A stretch of 64,000 bases of DNA from Paraclostridium sordellii (GCF_000953675.1 NZ_LN679998.1:2153963-2217962), one strand, 5' to 3'. Counted from the first letter of the stretch, positions 9,461 through 19,799 are shown. Made by a program: numbers and translations. Notes: generated from the letters alone by a model not told the origin.

Positions 9461-10764
9461 TATAAAATCAGAGCACCTATTATTCCAAATATTAACAATG
9501 GTATATTATAATGTAGAAATGTAGGTACACAAGTATCCCAAATATGATCATGTTGTTTATCTGCATTAAGACCTGCAGTTGGCCCTAATGTACTATCTGA
9601 TGCAGGAGATCCGGCATCTCCAAGAGCACCTGCAACACCAACTAATAAAATTATTGATGGTATACTAAATCCTAGACTTAAACCTAATGGACAGTAAATA
9701 GCTGCTATTATAGGTAATGTTCCAAAAGAACTTCCTATTCCCATTGTTACTAATAGTCCCACCAAAAGCATTAATAAAGCCCCTATAATCTGATTATTTC
9801 CAACTATTCCTGATACTGAAACTACTAGACTTTCAACCGCGCCTGTTTCTCTTAAAACATTTCCATATCCAGCTGCAACTAACATTATAAATCCTATCAT
9901 TCCCATCATTTTTACTCCACCATCTAATAAGTCATCTATTTCATTAAACTTAATAGCTCTTGTCAAAAATAACACTATTATAGCACAAAGCCCTCCAAGA
10001 GGAAGTGACCCGGTTACAATTTGAACTACAAAAGCAGTTATGGCTCCAGTTAAAGCACACCAATGTTTTATTGTCATTTTATCATCTATTTGTTCAGTTT
10101 GAATTTCTTCTAATTTAACTTCTTTATAATCTCTAGGTTTTCTATAAGAAATAAATATAGCAGTTAATAATCCTAAAATCATTCCTAAAGCTGGTATCCA
10201 CATTACATTAGTTACCATATTAGTAGTTACATCAATTTTATTTGCTATCATTTGATCTCTTATTATATTTTGAAATATCAAACCAAATCCTACTGGTATT
10301 GCAAGGTATGGTGTTTTTAATCCAAATGTTAATGCGCAAGCAACACCTCTTCTATCTATTTTTAATTTATTCATAAGTTCTAAAAGTGAAGGAATTAATA
10401 TTGGTATGAAAGCTATATGCACAGGAATTAAGTTTTGAGAAAAGCATGTCATAAAGGCTATTATTAATATTAGTGTTATTTTTTTATCTTTAACTATTTT
10501 TGAAATTTTTCTTGATAACATAGATGCCAAACCTGTTTTACTAACTGCAATTGCTAAAGCTCCAAGCAATATATAACTTAGTGCGGTCTCTGCATTTCCT
10601 CCCATACCACTTACTAAGATATTCATAGTATCTCCTATTGGTATCCCCGAGAAAACCCCTGCTACTATTGCTGCTACAAGAATTGATAATAATACGTTAA
10701 ACTTAAATAGGCAAAGTATAATCATAACAACAATAGATATTACTACTGGATTAAATAAAACCAT
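9460..10764 (-). CDS. YuiF-like Na+/H+ antiporter family membrane transporter
   Basis: 434 residues with about 12 membrane segments. The C-terminal region GALGDAGSPASDSTLGPTAG is characteristic of the NhaC-like subgroup that includes Bacillus YuiF, suspected to transport amino or organic acids. ATG 10764 is preceded by a GGGGG ribosome site. It is monocistronic and ends in a strong terminator. No riboswitch was found upstream, unlike the first transporter. The substrate cannot be told from the sequence. Confidence 0.75.
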   Translation of the reverse strand: MVLFNPVVISIVVMIILCLFKFNVLLSILVAAIVAGVFSGIPIGDTMNILVSGMGGNAETALSYILLGALAIAVSKTGLASMLSRKISKIVKDKKITLILIIAFMTCFSQNLIPVHIAFIPILIPSLLELMNKLKIDRRGVACALTFGLKTPYLAIPVGFGLIFQNIIRDQMIANKIDVTTNMVTNVMWIPALGMILGLLTAIFISYRKPRDYKEVKLEEIQTEQIDDKMTIKHWCALTGAITAFVVQIVTGSLPLGGLCAIIVLFLTRAIKFNEIDDLLDGGVKMMGMIGFIMLVAAGYGNVLRETGAVESLVVSVSGIVGNNQIIGALLMLLVGLLVTMGIGSSFGTLPIIAAIYCPLGLSLGFSIPSIILLVGVAGALGDAGSPASDSTLGPTAGLNADKQHDHIWDTCVPTFLHYNIPLLIFGIIGALIL

Positions 10765-10917
10765 ACGGTATCCCCCTTTATTAAATTCAAATAATACCCT
10801 ATATATATTTTGTATTTATAATTAAGTATATTTCAAAATATTTTTACTATGTTATATTTTTATATCAAAAAAACTACCTTAATCCTCAATTTTACTAAGT
10901 TCTTACTATTTTTTTAC

Positions 10918-10952
10918 ATAAAAAAAGACCCTCATTTAAATGAGAGTCTTTG
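10918..10952 (-). terminator. Terminator of the cold-shock gene
   Basis: AAGACCCTCATTT pairs with AAATGAGAGTCTT (one wobble), with an A run on the downstream side of the minus strand. Confidence 0.85.
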
Positions 10953-10970
10953 GTTAAAGACAATCTATAA

Positions 10971-11171
10971 TTATAATATAGTTATGTTTTCTGCTTGAGG
11001 ACCTCTTGCACCTTCAACTATATTAAAGCTTACTTTTTGACCTTCTTCTAAAGTTTTGAATCCATCTTTTTGTATAGCTGAGAAATGAGCGAATACATCA
11101 TCTCCACCTTCTACTGATATAAATCCAAATCCTTTTTCACTATTAAACCATTTTACTATTCCATTAGTCAT
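10971..11171 (-). CDS. CspA-family cold-shock protein
   Basis: A 66-residue single cold-shock domain. It has both RNA-binding motifs, KGFGFISV (RNP1) and DVFAHF (RNP2), and begins [10 protein letters not shown]. It binds single-stranded RNA or DNA and melts secondary structure. The TTAGGAGA ribosome site precedes ATG 11171, and an untranslated AT-rich leader of roughly 100 bp lies upstream, as is usual for cold-shock genes. No other cold-shock gene is in the window. Confidence 0.95.
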   Translation of the reverse strand: MTNGIVKWFNSEKGFGFISVEGGDDVFAHFSAIQKDGFKTLEEGQKVSFNIVEGARGPQAENITIL

Positions 11172-11331
11172 TGAAATGTTCTCCTAAATACCTACATGAA
11201 GTTTTAACTTCATTTATTTAATTGTAATAATCTTTTATTACTATACTATACATTATAACATGTATTTTAAATATGTATACCTTTTTTTATGAATTTTTAT
11301 TTTTTATTTATAAATTTATCCATAATGTTTA

Positions 11332-11607
11332 TTAATCTCTTCTATTTAATAATTTTATATTTATACTATCTGATATGCATTGTTCTTCAACTATATCGTT
11401 AAAGAATTCTTGTATGTCTTCATATTCTGTATCTTCCGTTATTTTTAATCTATACTCACTATCATCTTCAAATCCAAATACTATGGTATCACTTTCATCA
11501 CAATACCATAAAAGATCTTCAGTTATATGGCAAAGTCCCATAAAATCAACTTCTTGATTTTGTCCTTGCTCTAAAAATTTAAACTTTAATTCTGCTATAT
11601 CTATCAT
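11332..11607 (-). CDS. Small acidic protein of unknown function
   Basis: 91 residues, strongly acidic, with alternating short beta-like stretches (EYRLKITEDTEYEDIQEFF). AGGAGG precedes ATG 11607. There is no signal peptide or metal motif. I do not recognise the family. It lies 60 bp from the lipoprotein gene on the same strand and could be cotranscribed with it. Confidence 0.65.
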   Translation of the reverse strand: MIDIAELKFKFLEQGQNQEVDFMGLCHITEDLLWYCDESDTIVFGFEDDSEYRLKITEDTEYEDIQEFFNDIVEEQCISDSINIKLLNRRD

Positions 11608-11667
11608 TTTTCCTCCTGGTGCTAAAAATTTCTGTCCCTTTTATTATTGTAATACTATTAAAACTAT

Positions 11668-12837
11668 TTAATTACATCTATCACAAGGATCACTTTTCCC
11701 TGATTCTTGTATTGTTCCTGAAAGTATATTTTTACTTTTACTTAATGCTGAACAATTCTTAGTTGTATGATATGATTTTCCTTTGGGAGTCCAATAAACT
11801 ATGCCTTCTTTATTATTTGATACGACTTGATTACTTTGAGCATTTTTATTAGAGTTAATTTTATTTTGTGGATTTTTTAAAGAGCTATCATTGGTATTAC
11901 CTTGATTATACCCCTTCTCATTTCCACTTTTATAACTTCCTTTGTTACAATTTACTTTTAATCCATTTCCAGTTGATGTAAATACTATATCTCCACATTC
12001 ATCACTTCTATGAACTTCTATATTCCTACTTTTTAATGTGTCCATAGTTTCTTTATGCGGATGACCATACTTGTTGTCTTTTCCGGCCATTATTACTGCA
12101 TATTCAGGCTTAACCTTGTCTATAAATGTTTTAGTTGAACTACTATGAGAACCATGGTGTCCTACCTTCAACAAGTCTACATCTTCTGCATTTATTTTTG
12201 CTTCTATATCAGCTTCTGCATCTCCCATTAATAATACTTTATCATTACCATTTATATATTCTAATACTATAGAATTATTATTTGGATCATCTGTATTTGC
12301 AACAGATAAAACTTTAAACTTAGATGTACCTAGTTCAAACTCACTATTTAATAAAGGTACACTAGGATGTAATCCTCGATTGGCTATTGATTTTATGAAA
12401 TCTGTATATGTTTTTGTATTTGCATCACCATTACTTACATACACATTCTTTACTGGAATTGCATTTATAACTGCATCAAGCCCTCCTATATGATCGGCAT
12501 GAGGATGAGTTGCAAATACATATTCTAATTCGTTTACTCCTTGATTTTTTAAATATTTTACAACAGTTCCTTCATCATCATTATCTCCACCATCTATAAG
12601 TGCTGCTTTATCACCTTGTTTTATAAGTATTGCATCACTATTTCCAGTATCTATAAAATGTAATTGTGCTTTTTTAGAATCAGTATTTTTAGTTTCACTT
12701 TCTTGATTGTATGATTTTACTTGAGTGTTACTTTTTACTTCCTTAGAATCATTGCTTGTACATCCTGCCATAGAAACTATTACAAATGTAGCTATGAATG
12801 ATGTTATTATTTTTTTTATATTTCTTGAAATATTCAT
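11668..12837 (-). CDS. MBL-fold (ComEC C-terminal type) lipoprotein
   Basis: 389 residues. Residues 1-26 form a lipoprotein signal ending in lipobox VSMAGC, so the mature protein is anchored outside the cell. A metallo-beta-lactamase domain follows: DTGNSDAILI, DGGDNDD, the metal site THPHADHIGGL, and LKVGHHGSHSSS. This matches the extracellular nuclease-like domain of ComEC and its stand-alone lipoprotein relatives. The C-terminal 40 residues (TPKGKSYHTTKNCSALSKSK then DPCDRCN) carry a Cys pattern seen in other secreted clostridial nucleases. Secreted nuclease or phosphodiesterase is the likely role; the substrate is not proven. Confidence 0.8.
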   Translation of the reverse strand: MNISRNIKKIITSFIATFVIVSMAGCTSNDSKEVKSNTQVKSYNQESETKNTDSKKAQLHFIDTGNSDAILIKQGDKAALIDGGDNDDEGTVVKYLKNQGVNELEYVFATHPHADHIGGLDAVINAIPVKNVYVSNGDANTKTYTDFIKSIANRGLHPSVPLLNSEFELGTSKFKVLSVANTDDPNNNSIVLEYINGNDKVLLMGDAEADIEAKINAEDVDLLKVGHHGSHSSSTKTFIDKVKPEYAVIMAGKDNKYGHPHKETMDTLKSRNIEVHRSDECGDIVFTSTGNGLKVNCNKGSYKSGNEKGYNQGNTNDSSLKNPQNKINSNKNAQSNQVVSNNKEGIVYWTPKGKSYHTTKNCSALSKSKNILSGTIQESGKSDPCDRCN

Positions 12838-12895
12838 AAAAGTTCCTTTCTTTTGTAATTTTGTCGTATATTATTGTAACATATTGTTTTTAAAT

Positions 12896-12942
12896 ATCAA
12901 TAAAAGAAGTCTACATTTTTATGTAGACTTCTTTTATTGATA
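12896..12942 (-). terminator. Terminator after the Tet(M)-like gene
   Basis: AATAAAAGAAGTCTACAT pairs with ATGTAGACTTCTTTTATT; symmetric, so it can act in both directions. Confidence 0.9.
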
Positions 12943-12951
12943 TTTATTATT

Positions 12952-14952
12952 TTACTTTAAGCAATGCATATAATCTTTGACTTCACTACCTTTTACAACA
13001 TATCCTTGACCTTTAGAACAAAATATTGAATTAGATGTATATTCAATGTCACTATCTTTTACATATCCTTTTAAACTTAAAACTTCTTCTGTATTATGAC
13101 AAGGTCTATATTCACCAAATACAAAACTTATATTACTGTTTCCTTTTGTAAAACTTAACAATTCTAATGGATAATCCATAAATGTAGAAACAGGCCCTAT
13201 TCCTTCAACTATACATAAGTCTTGTTTCATTAGTGGATCTTCAAATTCTCCATGTAACTTTTGAATATCTGACATAACTTTGCCCAAATAATTAGAATCA
13301 ATTTCAATTTTAAATCTATAATATGGTTCTAGTAGTTCATTTTCAACTTGTTCTAACCCCTGTCTTAAAGCTCTAAATGTAGCTTCTCTAAAATCTCCTC
13401 CACTAGTGTGTTTTTTATGAGCTCTACCTGTAATTAATGTTATTTCCATATCAGTTATTGGAAATCCACCTAATATTCCTTTATGTTCTTTTTCAAAAAT
13501 GTGTGTTTTTACTAAATTTTGATGACCTATCGATAGCTCATCTACATGTGCAATACTTTTAAATTTTACACCCTCATTTGCATTTAAAGGTTCTAATTTC
13601 AAATGTACTTCACTATAATGCCCTAAAGGTTCAAAGTGTCCATATCCAATTGTTGAATTTTTTATTGTCTCTTTATATAAAATTTCACATTTGTCAAAAT
13701 TTATATCTATGTTAAATCTTCTCTTTATTAATTCTTTCAATACTTCTAGTTGTATTTTTCCCATAACATGTATGTGTATTTCTCTTAATGTTTCATTCCA
13801 AATAACATTTAAAGATGGTTCTTCTTGAGTTAAAATTTTAAATATATTTATTACTTCTTTTATATTTAAATCTTTACTGTATATAACTTTAGATTTTAAA
13901 GTTGGAACCATTTCAAATTTTTCTTTATTTTTAAATTTTCTTTTGATATTTTCAAATTGTAAACTACTATCAAATAGATAATCTCCAACTGAAGCTTCAT
14001 TTAGTCCTATTAATGCACATACATCTCCTGAACATACTTCATTTATATTTTCAAATTTAATCCCATTATAAATTCTTATTCCATTTATTTTCTCAATAAT
14101 TCCCTTTTCTTCTTTTAAATATTTAATCTCATCTTTTACTTCTAATTTACCACTTATAACTTTTATATAAGTTACTCTATTTTTAGAGTTATCATATTTT
14201 ACCTTATATATCTTTCCCAGGAAATCTTCTTCATTGTTACAATAAGTTTTAGTTAGATAGTCAAATTTTTCTAAGAATTCTTTAATTCCTATATCTTTCA
14301 GTGCTGATCCTGTTAATATAGGATAAATATTACACTTTTTTATATTTTCAATCAGAGAGCTTATCCATACATCTTTTTCATACTTATCATTAAAATACAT
14401 TTCTAATATATTTTCATCATTTTCAGCTATAAACTCAATAAGTTCATTACTTAAATCTATATCTCCATTTTCGATTATTAAATTATCACTTAAACTTATC
14501 ACATTATCACTTAAACTTATTTTAATATCTTCTATTAATCCCTCTATATCACAACCTTCTCTATCTATCTTATTTAAAAATAAAAAGGTCGGTATATTAT
14601 TTTTTTTGAGCAATCTAAATACAGTCTTTGTATGTGATTGTATTTTTTCTACACAACTAATAACAATAACAGCATAATCTATTATACTTATAGATCTTTC
14701 CATTTCAGGTGAAAAATCTATATGCCCTGGAGTATCTATTAAATAATATTGTGAATTATTATAAGTAAACTTTCCTTGGTCAGAAAATATAGTTATTCCT
14801 CTTTGTTTTTCTATTTCATGATTATCTAAAAAAGAGTTTTTGTCATCAACTCTACCTCTATTTTTTATAGAATTAGTGTTAAAAAGTATTTGTTCACAAA
14901 AAGTTGTTTTACCTGCATCTACATGAGCAAATACTCCTACAGTTTTTTTCAT
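12952..14952 (-). CDS. EF-G-like GTPase of the Tet(M)/Tet(O) ribosome-protection type
   Basis: 666 residues. The G domain is complete: AHVDAGKTT (G1), the RGITIF switch, DTPGHIDF (G3) and NKIDREG (G4). EF-G domains II-V follow, with the protection-protein features GHFEPLGHYSEVHL and FRPC-type C-terminal sheet residues (FGEYRPCH). Such proteins bind the ribosome and displace bound tetracycline; many chromosomal clostridial members have not been shown to give resistance. The start is ATG 14952 with GGAGG; an in-frame TTG four codons earlier overlaps that site. It is monocistronic. Confidence 0.8.
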   Translation of the reverse strand: MKKTVGVFAHVDAGKTTFCEQILFNTNSIKNRGRVDDKNSFLDNHEIEKQRGITIFSDQGKFTYNNSQYYLIDTPGHIDFSPEMERSISIIDYAVIVISCVEKIQSHTKTVFRLLKKNNIPTFLFLNKIDREGCDIEGLIEDIKISLSDNVISLSDNLIIENGDIDLSNELIEFIAENDENILEMYFNDKYEKDVWISSLIENIKKCNIYPILTGSALKDIGIKEFLEKFDYLTKTYCNNEEDFLGKIYKVKYDNSKNRVTYIKVISGKLEVKDEIKYLKEEKGIIEKINGIRIYNGIKFENINEVCSGDVCALIGLNEASVGDYLFDSSLQFENIKRKFKNKEKFEMVPTLKSKVIYSKDLNIKEVINIFKILTQEEPSLNVIWNETLREIHIHVMGKIQLEVLKELIKRRFNIDINFDKCEILYKETIKNSTIGYGHFEPLGHYSEVHLKLEPLNANEGVKFKSIAHVDELSIGHQNLVKTHIFEKEHKGILGGFPITDMEITLITGRAHKKHTSGGDFREATFRALRQGLEQVENELLEPYYRFKIEIDSNYLGKVMSDIQKLHGEFEDPLMKQDLCIVEGIGPVSTFMDYPLELLSFTKGNSNISFVFGEYRPCHNTEEVLSLKGYVKDSDIEYTSNSIFCSKGQGYVVKGSEVKDYMHCLK

Positions 14953-14975
14953 ATAAACCTCCAAAACATATGTGA

Positions 14976-15020
14976 TTAAAAAAGAGTCATTTCTATTTTA
15001 AATAGAAATAACTCTTTGCA
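14976..15020 (-). terminator. Terminator after the small zinc-ribbon gene
   Basis: AGAGTCATTTCTATTT pairs with AAATAGAAATAACTCT (one mismatch), followed on the minus strand by a T run. Confidence 0.85.
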
Positions 15021-15024
15021 TAAC

Positions 15025-15195
15025 CTACTTTAATTTCAATGCGCTACATACTCCTCCACATTCTAAACATGTATAATCTGGTGAATCATTATCTGTTATT
15101 TGTACTGATACTGATTTGCATTTTTCACATTTTAGTTTGTATACATTCCCATTTTTCAATAATGGTTCTACCAAAGTTTCATTGTTATTCCCCAT
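15025..15195 (-). CDS. Small zinc-ribbon protein
   Basis: A 56-residue protein with two CxxC knuckles, CEKC (23-26) and CLEC (43-46), about 17 residues apart, plus an extra Cys at 50. That is a zinc-ribbon arrangement. GGGAG precedes ATG 15195. It has its own terminator and no close partner. The role is unknown. Confidence 0.7.
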   Translation of the reverse strand: MGNNNETLVEPLLKNGNVYKLKCEKCKSVSVQITDNDSPDYTCLECGGVCSALKLK

Positions 15196-15277
15196 AAATA
15201 CAACTCCCTATATATAATTTACAATATAAATATATCATATTTTTCTATATATAAAATAATATTTAATTGAAATAAAT

Positions 15278-16591
15278 TTAGCTATTTGTATTATTTATCT
15301 TTTCTATAGGGCTATTTTGTATATAAACTTCAGCCTGACTTGATTTTATTCTTGCCTTAAACCAATTTTCAATAGTCTGTTTTTGATTATTTAGGTCTTC
15401 ATCTTCGCTATATATAATAAGTACAGGTATTTCTTTATTTTTATCTCCATTGCTTATGTAACCTGTATATACCTGTTTTATTCCTGGATATATTACTTTT
15501 AATTCATTATTTATAGATTTTACTTCTGTATTATTACTTACTTTTTCTTCTTCTTTTTTATTATTATTATCATTTATAGCAGCATTACTTTTATTTTTCA
15601 TATCATTTATGTACTTTTCTATATCAGGTATATTGTTACTATCTTGTTTTATTATTAGTTTTTTATTATTAAATCCATAATCAGTCAAACTATGTTGTAA
15701 GTTTTCTATTTGCGAATTAGTTATTCTTTCTCCCATTACAGCTAAAGTTATCGTATCATTTTTTTCATCAATGTGTTTACTTAAAACGTATTGATTGCTT
15801 AATTTTTGTCTTATGAAATTGTTTAAATTACTTTCATCTATAGTCTGTTTTATCATATTTGCAGCTGAAATCATACTAGGTATTATAACAATTATAGAAG
15901 TTATTATTATAACCTTTTTAACACGTTTTTCTTTTGAGTCACAAACGTTAATTCTAGTAGGTAAATTTAGAGCCTTTGTTACAATTACTGTTGATATAGT
16001 TATAAAAAAACAGTTTATAATAAATAAATACCCAGCTCCTAAAAATATATGATATTGTTTTGTCGCTAATCCATAGCCTGCAGTACATAATGGAGGCATA
16101 AGAGCTGTAGCTATTGCAACCCCTGGTATTACATTGCTAGACTTATTACGAGTTATACCAATCATTCCAGCTATACCACCTACAAAAGCAATTATCACAT
16201 CCCAGATAGTTGGACTAGTTCTTGCTAAAATTTCACTTCCTGCAGTAGTTATAGGTGTTATTGAAAAATAAAATGTTGAGGTTATTATGCTTATAGCTAT
16301 TGATATAGCTAAAATCTTAAATGCTTCTTTTATAAGCCTAACATTATAAGTTCCTACTCCATATCCTATTCCTATTATAGACCCCATTAAAGGTGAAATT
16401 AACATTGCCCCAATTATAACGGCTGTTGAATTCATATTAAGACCTACTGAGGCTATAATTATTGCACACATAAGTATTATAAAGTTTGCTCCATGAACAT
16501 TCATACCTTCTAATATATTTTCATGTATTTCTTCATGGGTAGCTTGATTTCTAGTAAACTCATATATGAATTTATCTTTGTTTATCTTCAT
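15278..16591 (-). CDS. DUF389 membrane protein (TIGR00341 type)
   Basis: 437 residues. Residues 40-250 hold six membrane segments and the DUF389 signatures GAMLISPLMGSIIGIGYG and ALMPPLCTAGYGLA. A soluble extension of about 190 residues with a Lys/Asn/Glu-rich linker follows. The family function is unknown. It starts at ATG 16591 after AGGAGG and is monocistronic. Confidence 0.8.
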   Translation of the reverse strand: MKINKDKFIYEFTRNQATHEEIHENILEGMNVHGANFIILMCAIIIASVGLNMNSTAVIIGAMLISPLMGSIIGIGYGVGTYNVRLIKEAFKILAISIAISIITSTFYFSITPITTAGSEILARTSPTIWDVIIAFVGGIAGMIGITRNKSSNVIPGVAIATALMPPLCTAGYGLATKQYHIFLGAGYLFIINCFFITISTVIVTKALNLPTRINVCDSKEKRVKKVIIITSIIVIIPSMISAANMIKQTIDESNLNNFIRQKLSNQYVLSKHIDEKNDTITLAVMGERITNSQIENLQHSLTDYGFNNKKLIIKQDSNNIPDIEKYINDMKNKSNAAINDNNNKKEEEKVSNNTEVKSINNELKVIYPGIKQVYTGYISNGDKNKEIPVLIIYSEDEDLNNQKQTIENWFKARIKSSQAEVYIQNSPIEKINNTNS

Positions 16592-16752
16592 ATCTCATTC
16601 CTCCTAAGTTGATATATATCCCTAATTATGCCAAGTATTTACGATTTTAATTTACTACAACATAAAAATTTATTCAAGTTTGAAATTTTTTTATTTATTT
16701 ATAGTTATATAATCTTACATATTTGTGAATACTTTCAATTGGAGGTATGCAT

Positions 16753-17028
16753 ATGGAAGAATTTTTAAATTTTTTAGATAATAATCTTTATCTTAATGGC
16801 TTTAAGCTACTACAAATCACAGATAATAAAATACTTATTTTTAAATCCTTTAGTAAATACTCAAAGTGTATTTACATTAAATTAATAGATGATTCAGTTG
16901 AGGTTAAAATCAATAAAGTTTTTGATGTTTATGGATTTTACAATGGTATTGAACGTTTGATAATCCCTACTAATAAATTTACAAATATGGATAGTTCACT
17001 TAAATACATTCAAAAAAATTGCAAATAA
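16753..17028 (+). CDS. Small protein of unknown function
   Basis: 91 residues from ATG 16753. GGAGG at 16741-16745 fits this start but is too close to an ATG at 16747. It is mixed alpha/beta with many aromatic residues (DNNLYLNGFKLLQI); no known motif or membrane segment. It converges with the DegV gene across a shared terminator. Confidence 0.6.
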   Translation: MEEFLNFLDNNLYLNGFKLLQITDNKILIFKSFSKYSKCIYIKLIDDSVEVKINKVFDVYGFYNGIERLIIPTNKFTNMDSSLKYIQKNCK

Positions 17029-17056
17029 AAAGCCCTCTGACTTTAGAGGGCTTTTG
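17027..17056. terminator. Shared terminator of convergent genes
   Basis: AAAAGCCCTCT pairs with AGAGGGCTTTT, loop GACTTT. Confidence 0.9.
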
Positions 17057-17094
17057 TACTTATGATATAATATTATGATTACTATTTTTATTTA

Positions 17095-17937
17095 CTACTT
17101 AAAACATGCAATTCCTACAACACTTGGGCCTGAATGACAAGCAACACAAGCACCAATTCTGAATGTATAAACATTTCTTGGCTTTAATTCTTCTCTAACT
17201 TTTTCAATAAATCTTTCGTGTTCTTTTAAATCATCTCCATAACCAACATATACATCTCTATCTGAAAAATCTTCTCCTGCTTCAGATTTTAATTGCTCTA
17301 TTAATGTTGGTATTATCTTCTTACTTCCTCTTACTTGAGTTTTTTGCTTAACTAGTCCATCCTCTATTCTTAATATAGGTTTTATATTAAGTAAAGTACC
17401 TATTGCAGCTTTTGTTCCAGATATTCTTCCTCCTTTATGTAAATAATCTAAAGAGTCAACTGAAAAATAAACTAAAGACTTATCTTTATGCTCTTCTAAG
17501 GCTTTAACTATTTCGTCGATTTCATATCCTTCATTTACTAAATGAGCTGCTTTCTCTATTAAAATTCCTCCACCTATAGAAAGACTATATGTGTCAAATA
17601 TGTATACATCGCCTTTAACATCATTTCTTGCTATCATAGCTGATTGATATGTTCCAGATGCTGCAGATGAACCTGCTAGGTATAAAACTTTCTTACCTTC
17701 ATTTATATACTTTTCAAAAGTTTCTTTAAATGTAGCATAAGTTATTTGTGATGTTGATGGTATACTTTCTGAGCCTCTTAAAAGTTGATAAAACTCATCT
17801 CCATCAATATCTACTCCTGCTTTGTATTCTTTTCCTTCAAATACTATTGTTGCAGGAAGTATCTCTATATCATAATTTTTCATTATGTTCTCTGGTAGAT
17901 CATTCATTGTATCGCAAATTATTTTTATATTACTCAT
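17095..17937 (-). CDS. DegV family fatty-acid-binding protein
   Basis: 280 residues with the family landmarks CDTMNDLP at the N-terminus, the fatty-acid pocket PSTSQITYATF, GSSAASGTYQSA and the C-terminal GACVACHSGPSVVGIACF. DegV/FakB proteins bind a fatty acid and present it to the FakA kinase; no fakA is nearby. The several cysteines in the last 20 residues are a normal variant. It is monocistronic. Confidence 0.85.
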   Translation of the reverse strand: MSNIKIICDTMNDLPENIMKNYDIEILPATIVFEGKEYKAGVDIDGDEFYQLLRGSESIPSTSQITYATFKETFEKYINEGKKVLYLAGSSAASGTYQSAMIARNDVKGDVYIFDTYSLSIGGGILIEKAAHLVNEGYEIDEIVKALEEHKDKSLVYFSVDSLDYLHKGGRISGTKAAIGTLLNIKPILRIEDGLVKQKTQVRGSKKIIPTLIEQLKSEAGEDFSDRDVYVGYGDDLKEHERFIEKVREELKPRNVYTFRIGACVACHSGPSVVGIACFK

Positions 17938-18147
17938 TTTATAAACTCCCTTTACAAAGTAACTTATTTTTTATATTATTAGTTAATTATATCATGTTTT
18001 AGCTTATGATATTATAAATTTTTTATTTTCAAATTATTTAGTTTTATCCTCCTTTTAGTTAATTTATTCTAAAACAATTATACCTATATATACAATTAAT
18101 ATCAATTTTTATTAGCTAATTAGGAGTTTATACTTTGTTTATAAATA

Positions 18148-18184
18148 ATTAAGTAAGTAGCAAAACTGCTACTTACTTATATAA
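18148..18184 (-). terminator. Terminator of tyrS
   Basis: TAAGTAAGTAGCA pairs with TGCTACTTACTTA, loop AAAC. Confidence 0.9.
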
Positions 18185-18193
18185 ATTTGTTAT

Positions 18194-19399
18194 TTAATTT
18201 AAATGTATTTTTATAAATTTTTTCTTACCAACTTGAACTATCATATTTTCTTCAATAGTTAGACTTTGTATATCTGTAATTTTTTCATTATTAATTTTTA
18301 ATCCACCTTGATTTATAAGTCTTCTTATTTCACTTTTACTGCTTACCAAGTTGTTATTTATTAATTCTTCAAACAAATCAAATTTATCTTTTAAAACTTC
18401 TATACACTTAATGTCATTTGGTATCTGTCCTTTTTGAAAAACTTCTTTAAATCTATTTTCAGCAGCAATAGCTTCTTCTTCTCCATGATATAATCTAACT
18501 ATTTCTTTTGCCAAACTCATTTTTATATCTCTAGGATTTGTATTATTTTCACATAAATCTTTATTTATTTTTTCTACCTCATCTGGATGAATATCTGTTA
18601 CAAGTTCAAAGTATTTTATTATTAGTTCATCAGGTATAGTCATAGCTTTTTCATACATTACACTAGCTTTTTCATCTATTCCAATATAATTGCCTAAACT
18701 CTTACTCATTTTATCTTTACCATCTAATCCTTCAAGTAAAGGCATAAATATAGTGGCTTGAGGACTTTGATCAAATTCTTTTTGTAAAGTCCTTCCCATA
18801 AGCACGTTAAATCGTTGATCTGTACCACCTAGTTCTATATCTGCTTTTATTTGAACTGAGTCAAATCCTTGCATTAATGGATAAAAGAATTCGTGCAGTG
18901 AAATTGGCATTTGATTTTCATATCTATTTTTAAAATCTTCTCTTTCTAACATTCTAGCAACAGTAGTTATAGATGCTAACCCTATAGCTTCCTCAAAACT
19001 TAACTTTGATAGCCAACTACTATTAAAAACTATTTCTGTCTTATCTTTATCTAAGATCTTTAGTATTTGTTCTTCATATGTCTTTGCATTTTCTAAGACT
19101 TTTTCTGTACTCAATGCCTTTCTAGCTTTAGATTTGCCTGTTGGATCTCCTATTTTGCCTGTAAAATCACCTATTATTATAATTACTTTATGTCCTAAGT
19201 CTTGTAATTGTTTCATTTTTCTTAAGACAACAGTGTGTCCTAAATGTATATCTGGTGCACTTGGATCTAGACCAAGCTTTACAATCAATGGTTTATTATT
19301 TTTTATTGAGTTTTCTAATTTTATCTTTAAATCATCTAATCCTATGATTTCATCTACACCTTTTGAAATTATTTTTATTTGTTCTTCTATACTTTTCAT
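18194..19399 (-). CDS. tyrS: Tyrosyl-tRNA synthetase
   Basis: 401 residues. Class I signatures are GLDPSAPDIHLGHTV (HIGH form) and KMSKSLGN (KMSKS loop). The tyrosine-binding GGTDQRFNVLMG is present, and a C-terminal S4-like RNA-binding domain (SEIRRLINQGGLKIN) ends the protein. It charges tRNA-Tyr. The gene is preceded by a T-box leader with a UAC specifier, so it is induced when tRNA-Tyr is uncharged. Confidence 0.97.
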   Translation of the reverse strand: MKSIEEQIKIISKGVDEIIGLDDLKIKLENSIKNNKPLIVKLGLDPSAPDIHLGHTVVLRKMKQLQDLGHKVIIIIGDFTGKIGDPTGKSKARKALSTEKVLENAKTYEEQILKILDKDKTEIVFNSSWLSKLSFEEAIGLASITTVARMLEREDFKNRYENQMPISLHEFFYPLMQGFDSVQIKADIELGGTDQRFNVLMGRTLQKEFDQSPQATIFMPLLEGLDGKDKMSKSLGNYIGIDEKASVMYEKAMTIPDELIIKYFELVTDIHPDEVEKINKDLCENNTNPRDIKMSLAKEIVRLYHGEEEAIAAENRFKEVFQKGQIPNDIKCIEVLKDKFDLFEELINNNLVSSKSEIRRLINQGGLKINNEKITDIQSLTIEENMIVQVGKKKFIKIHLN

Positions 19400-19472
19400 A
19401 ATTAATTCTCCTTTAAAATAAATATTTTTTTAATTTAATGAGGGGAGTTTAATTATCATATGGCGCCAATAC

Positions 19473-19799
19473 AATAAAAAAACTCCCGCCCTTATGAAAA
19501 GGACGAGAGTATTACTCACGTGTTACCACCTTAATTTATTGTTATCTCACAATAACAACCTCTTCAAGTACGCCAATAATTGGGATACTCTAGCACTATA
19601 ACGTGTGCAACATCCGGCAACTGCCTACTGGGTGTTATCTTTCGGAGTGCAGCTTAGAGACGTATTCAAATTAACTTATCTTTTGCCCCTCTCACCAACC
19701 GGGAACTCTCTGTAAGATTATATTAACTTTACTCTTTCTCATCATAGCTTTTAGTTTTTATTACTTTTTATAATATGATTATACAATGTGTTTTGTCAA
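19473..19799 (-). promoter_or_regulatory. Promoter and tyrosine T-box riboswitch of tyrS
   Basis: The promoter is TTGACA (19799-19794), an 18-bp spacer and TATTAT (19775-19770). The leader contains AGTA, GGTGAGAG, the specifier UAC in GAATACG (19664-19662), the T-box GGTGGTAACACG and a terminator (19481-19510) ending in a T run. Helices AAGTTAA/TTAATTT and GAGA/TCTC frame the specifier loop. The Tyr codon matches the gene downstream. Confidence 0.95.
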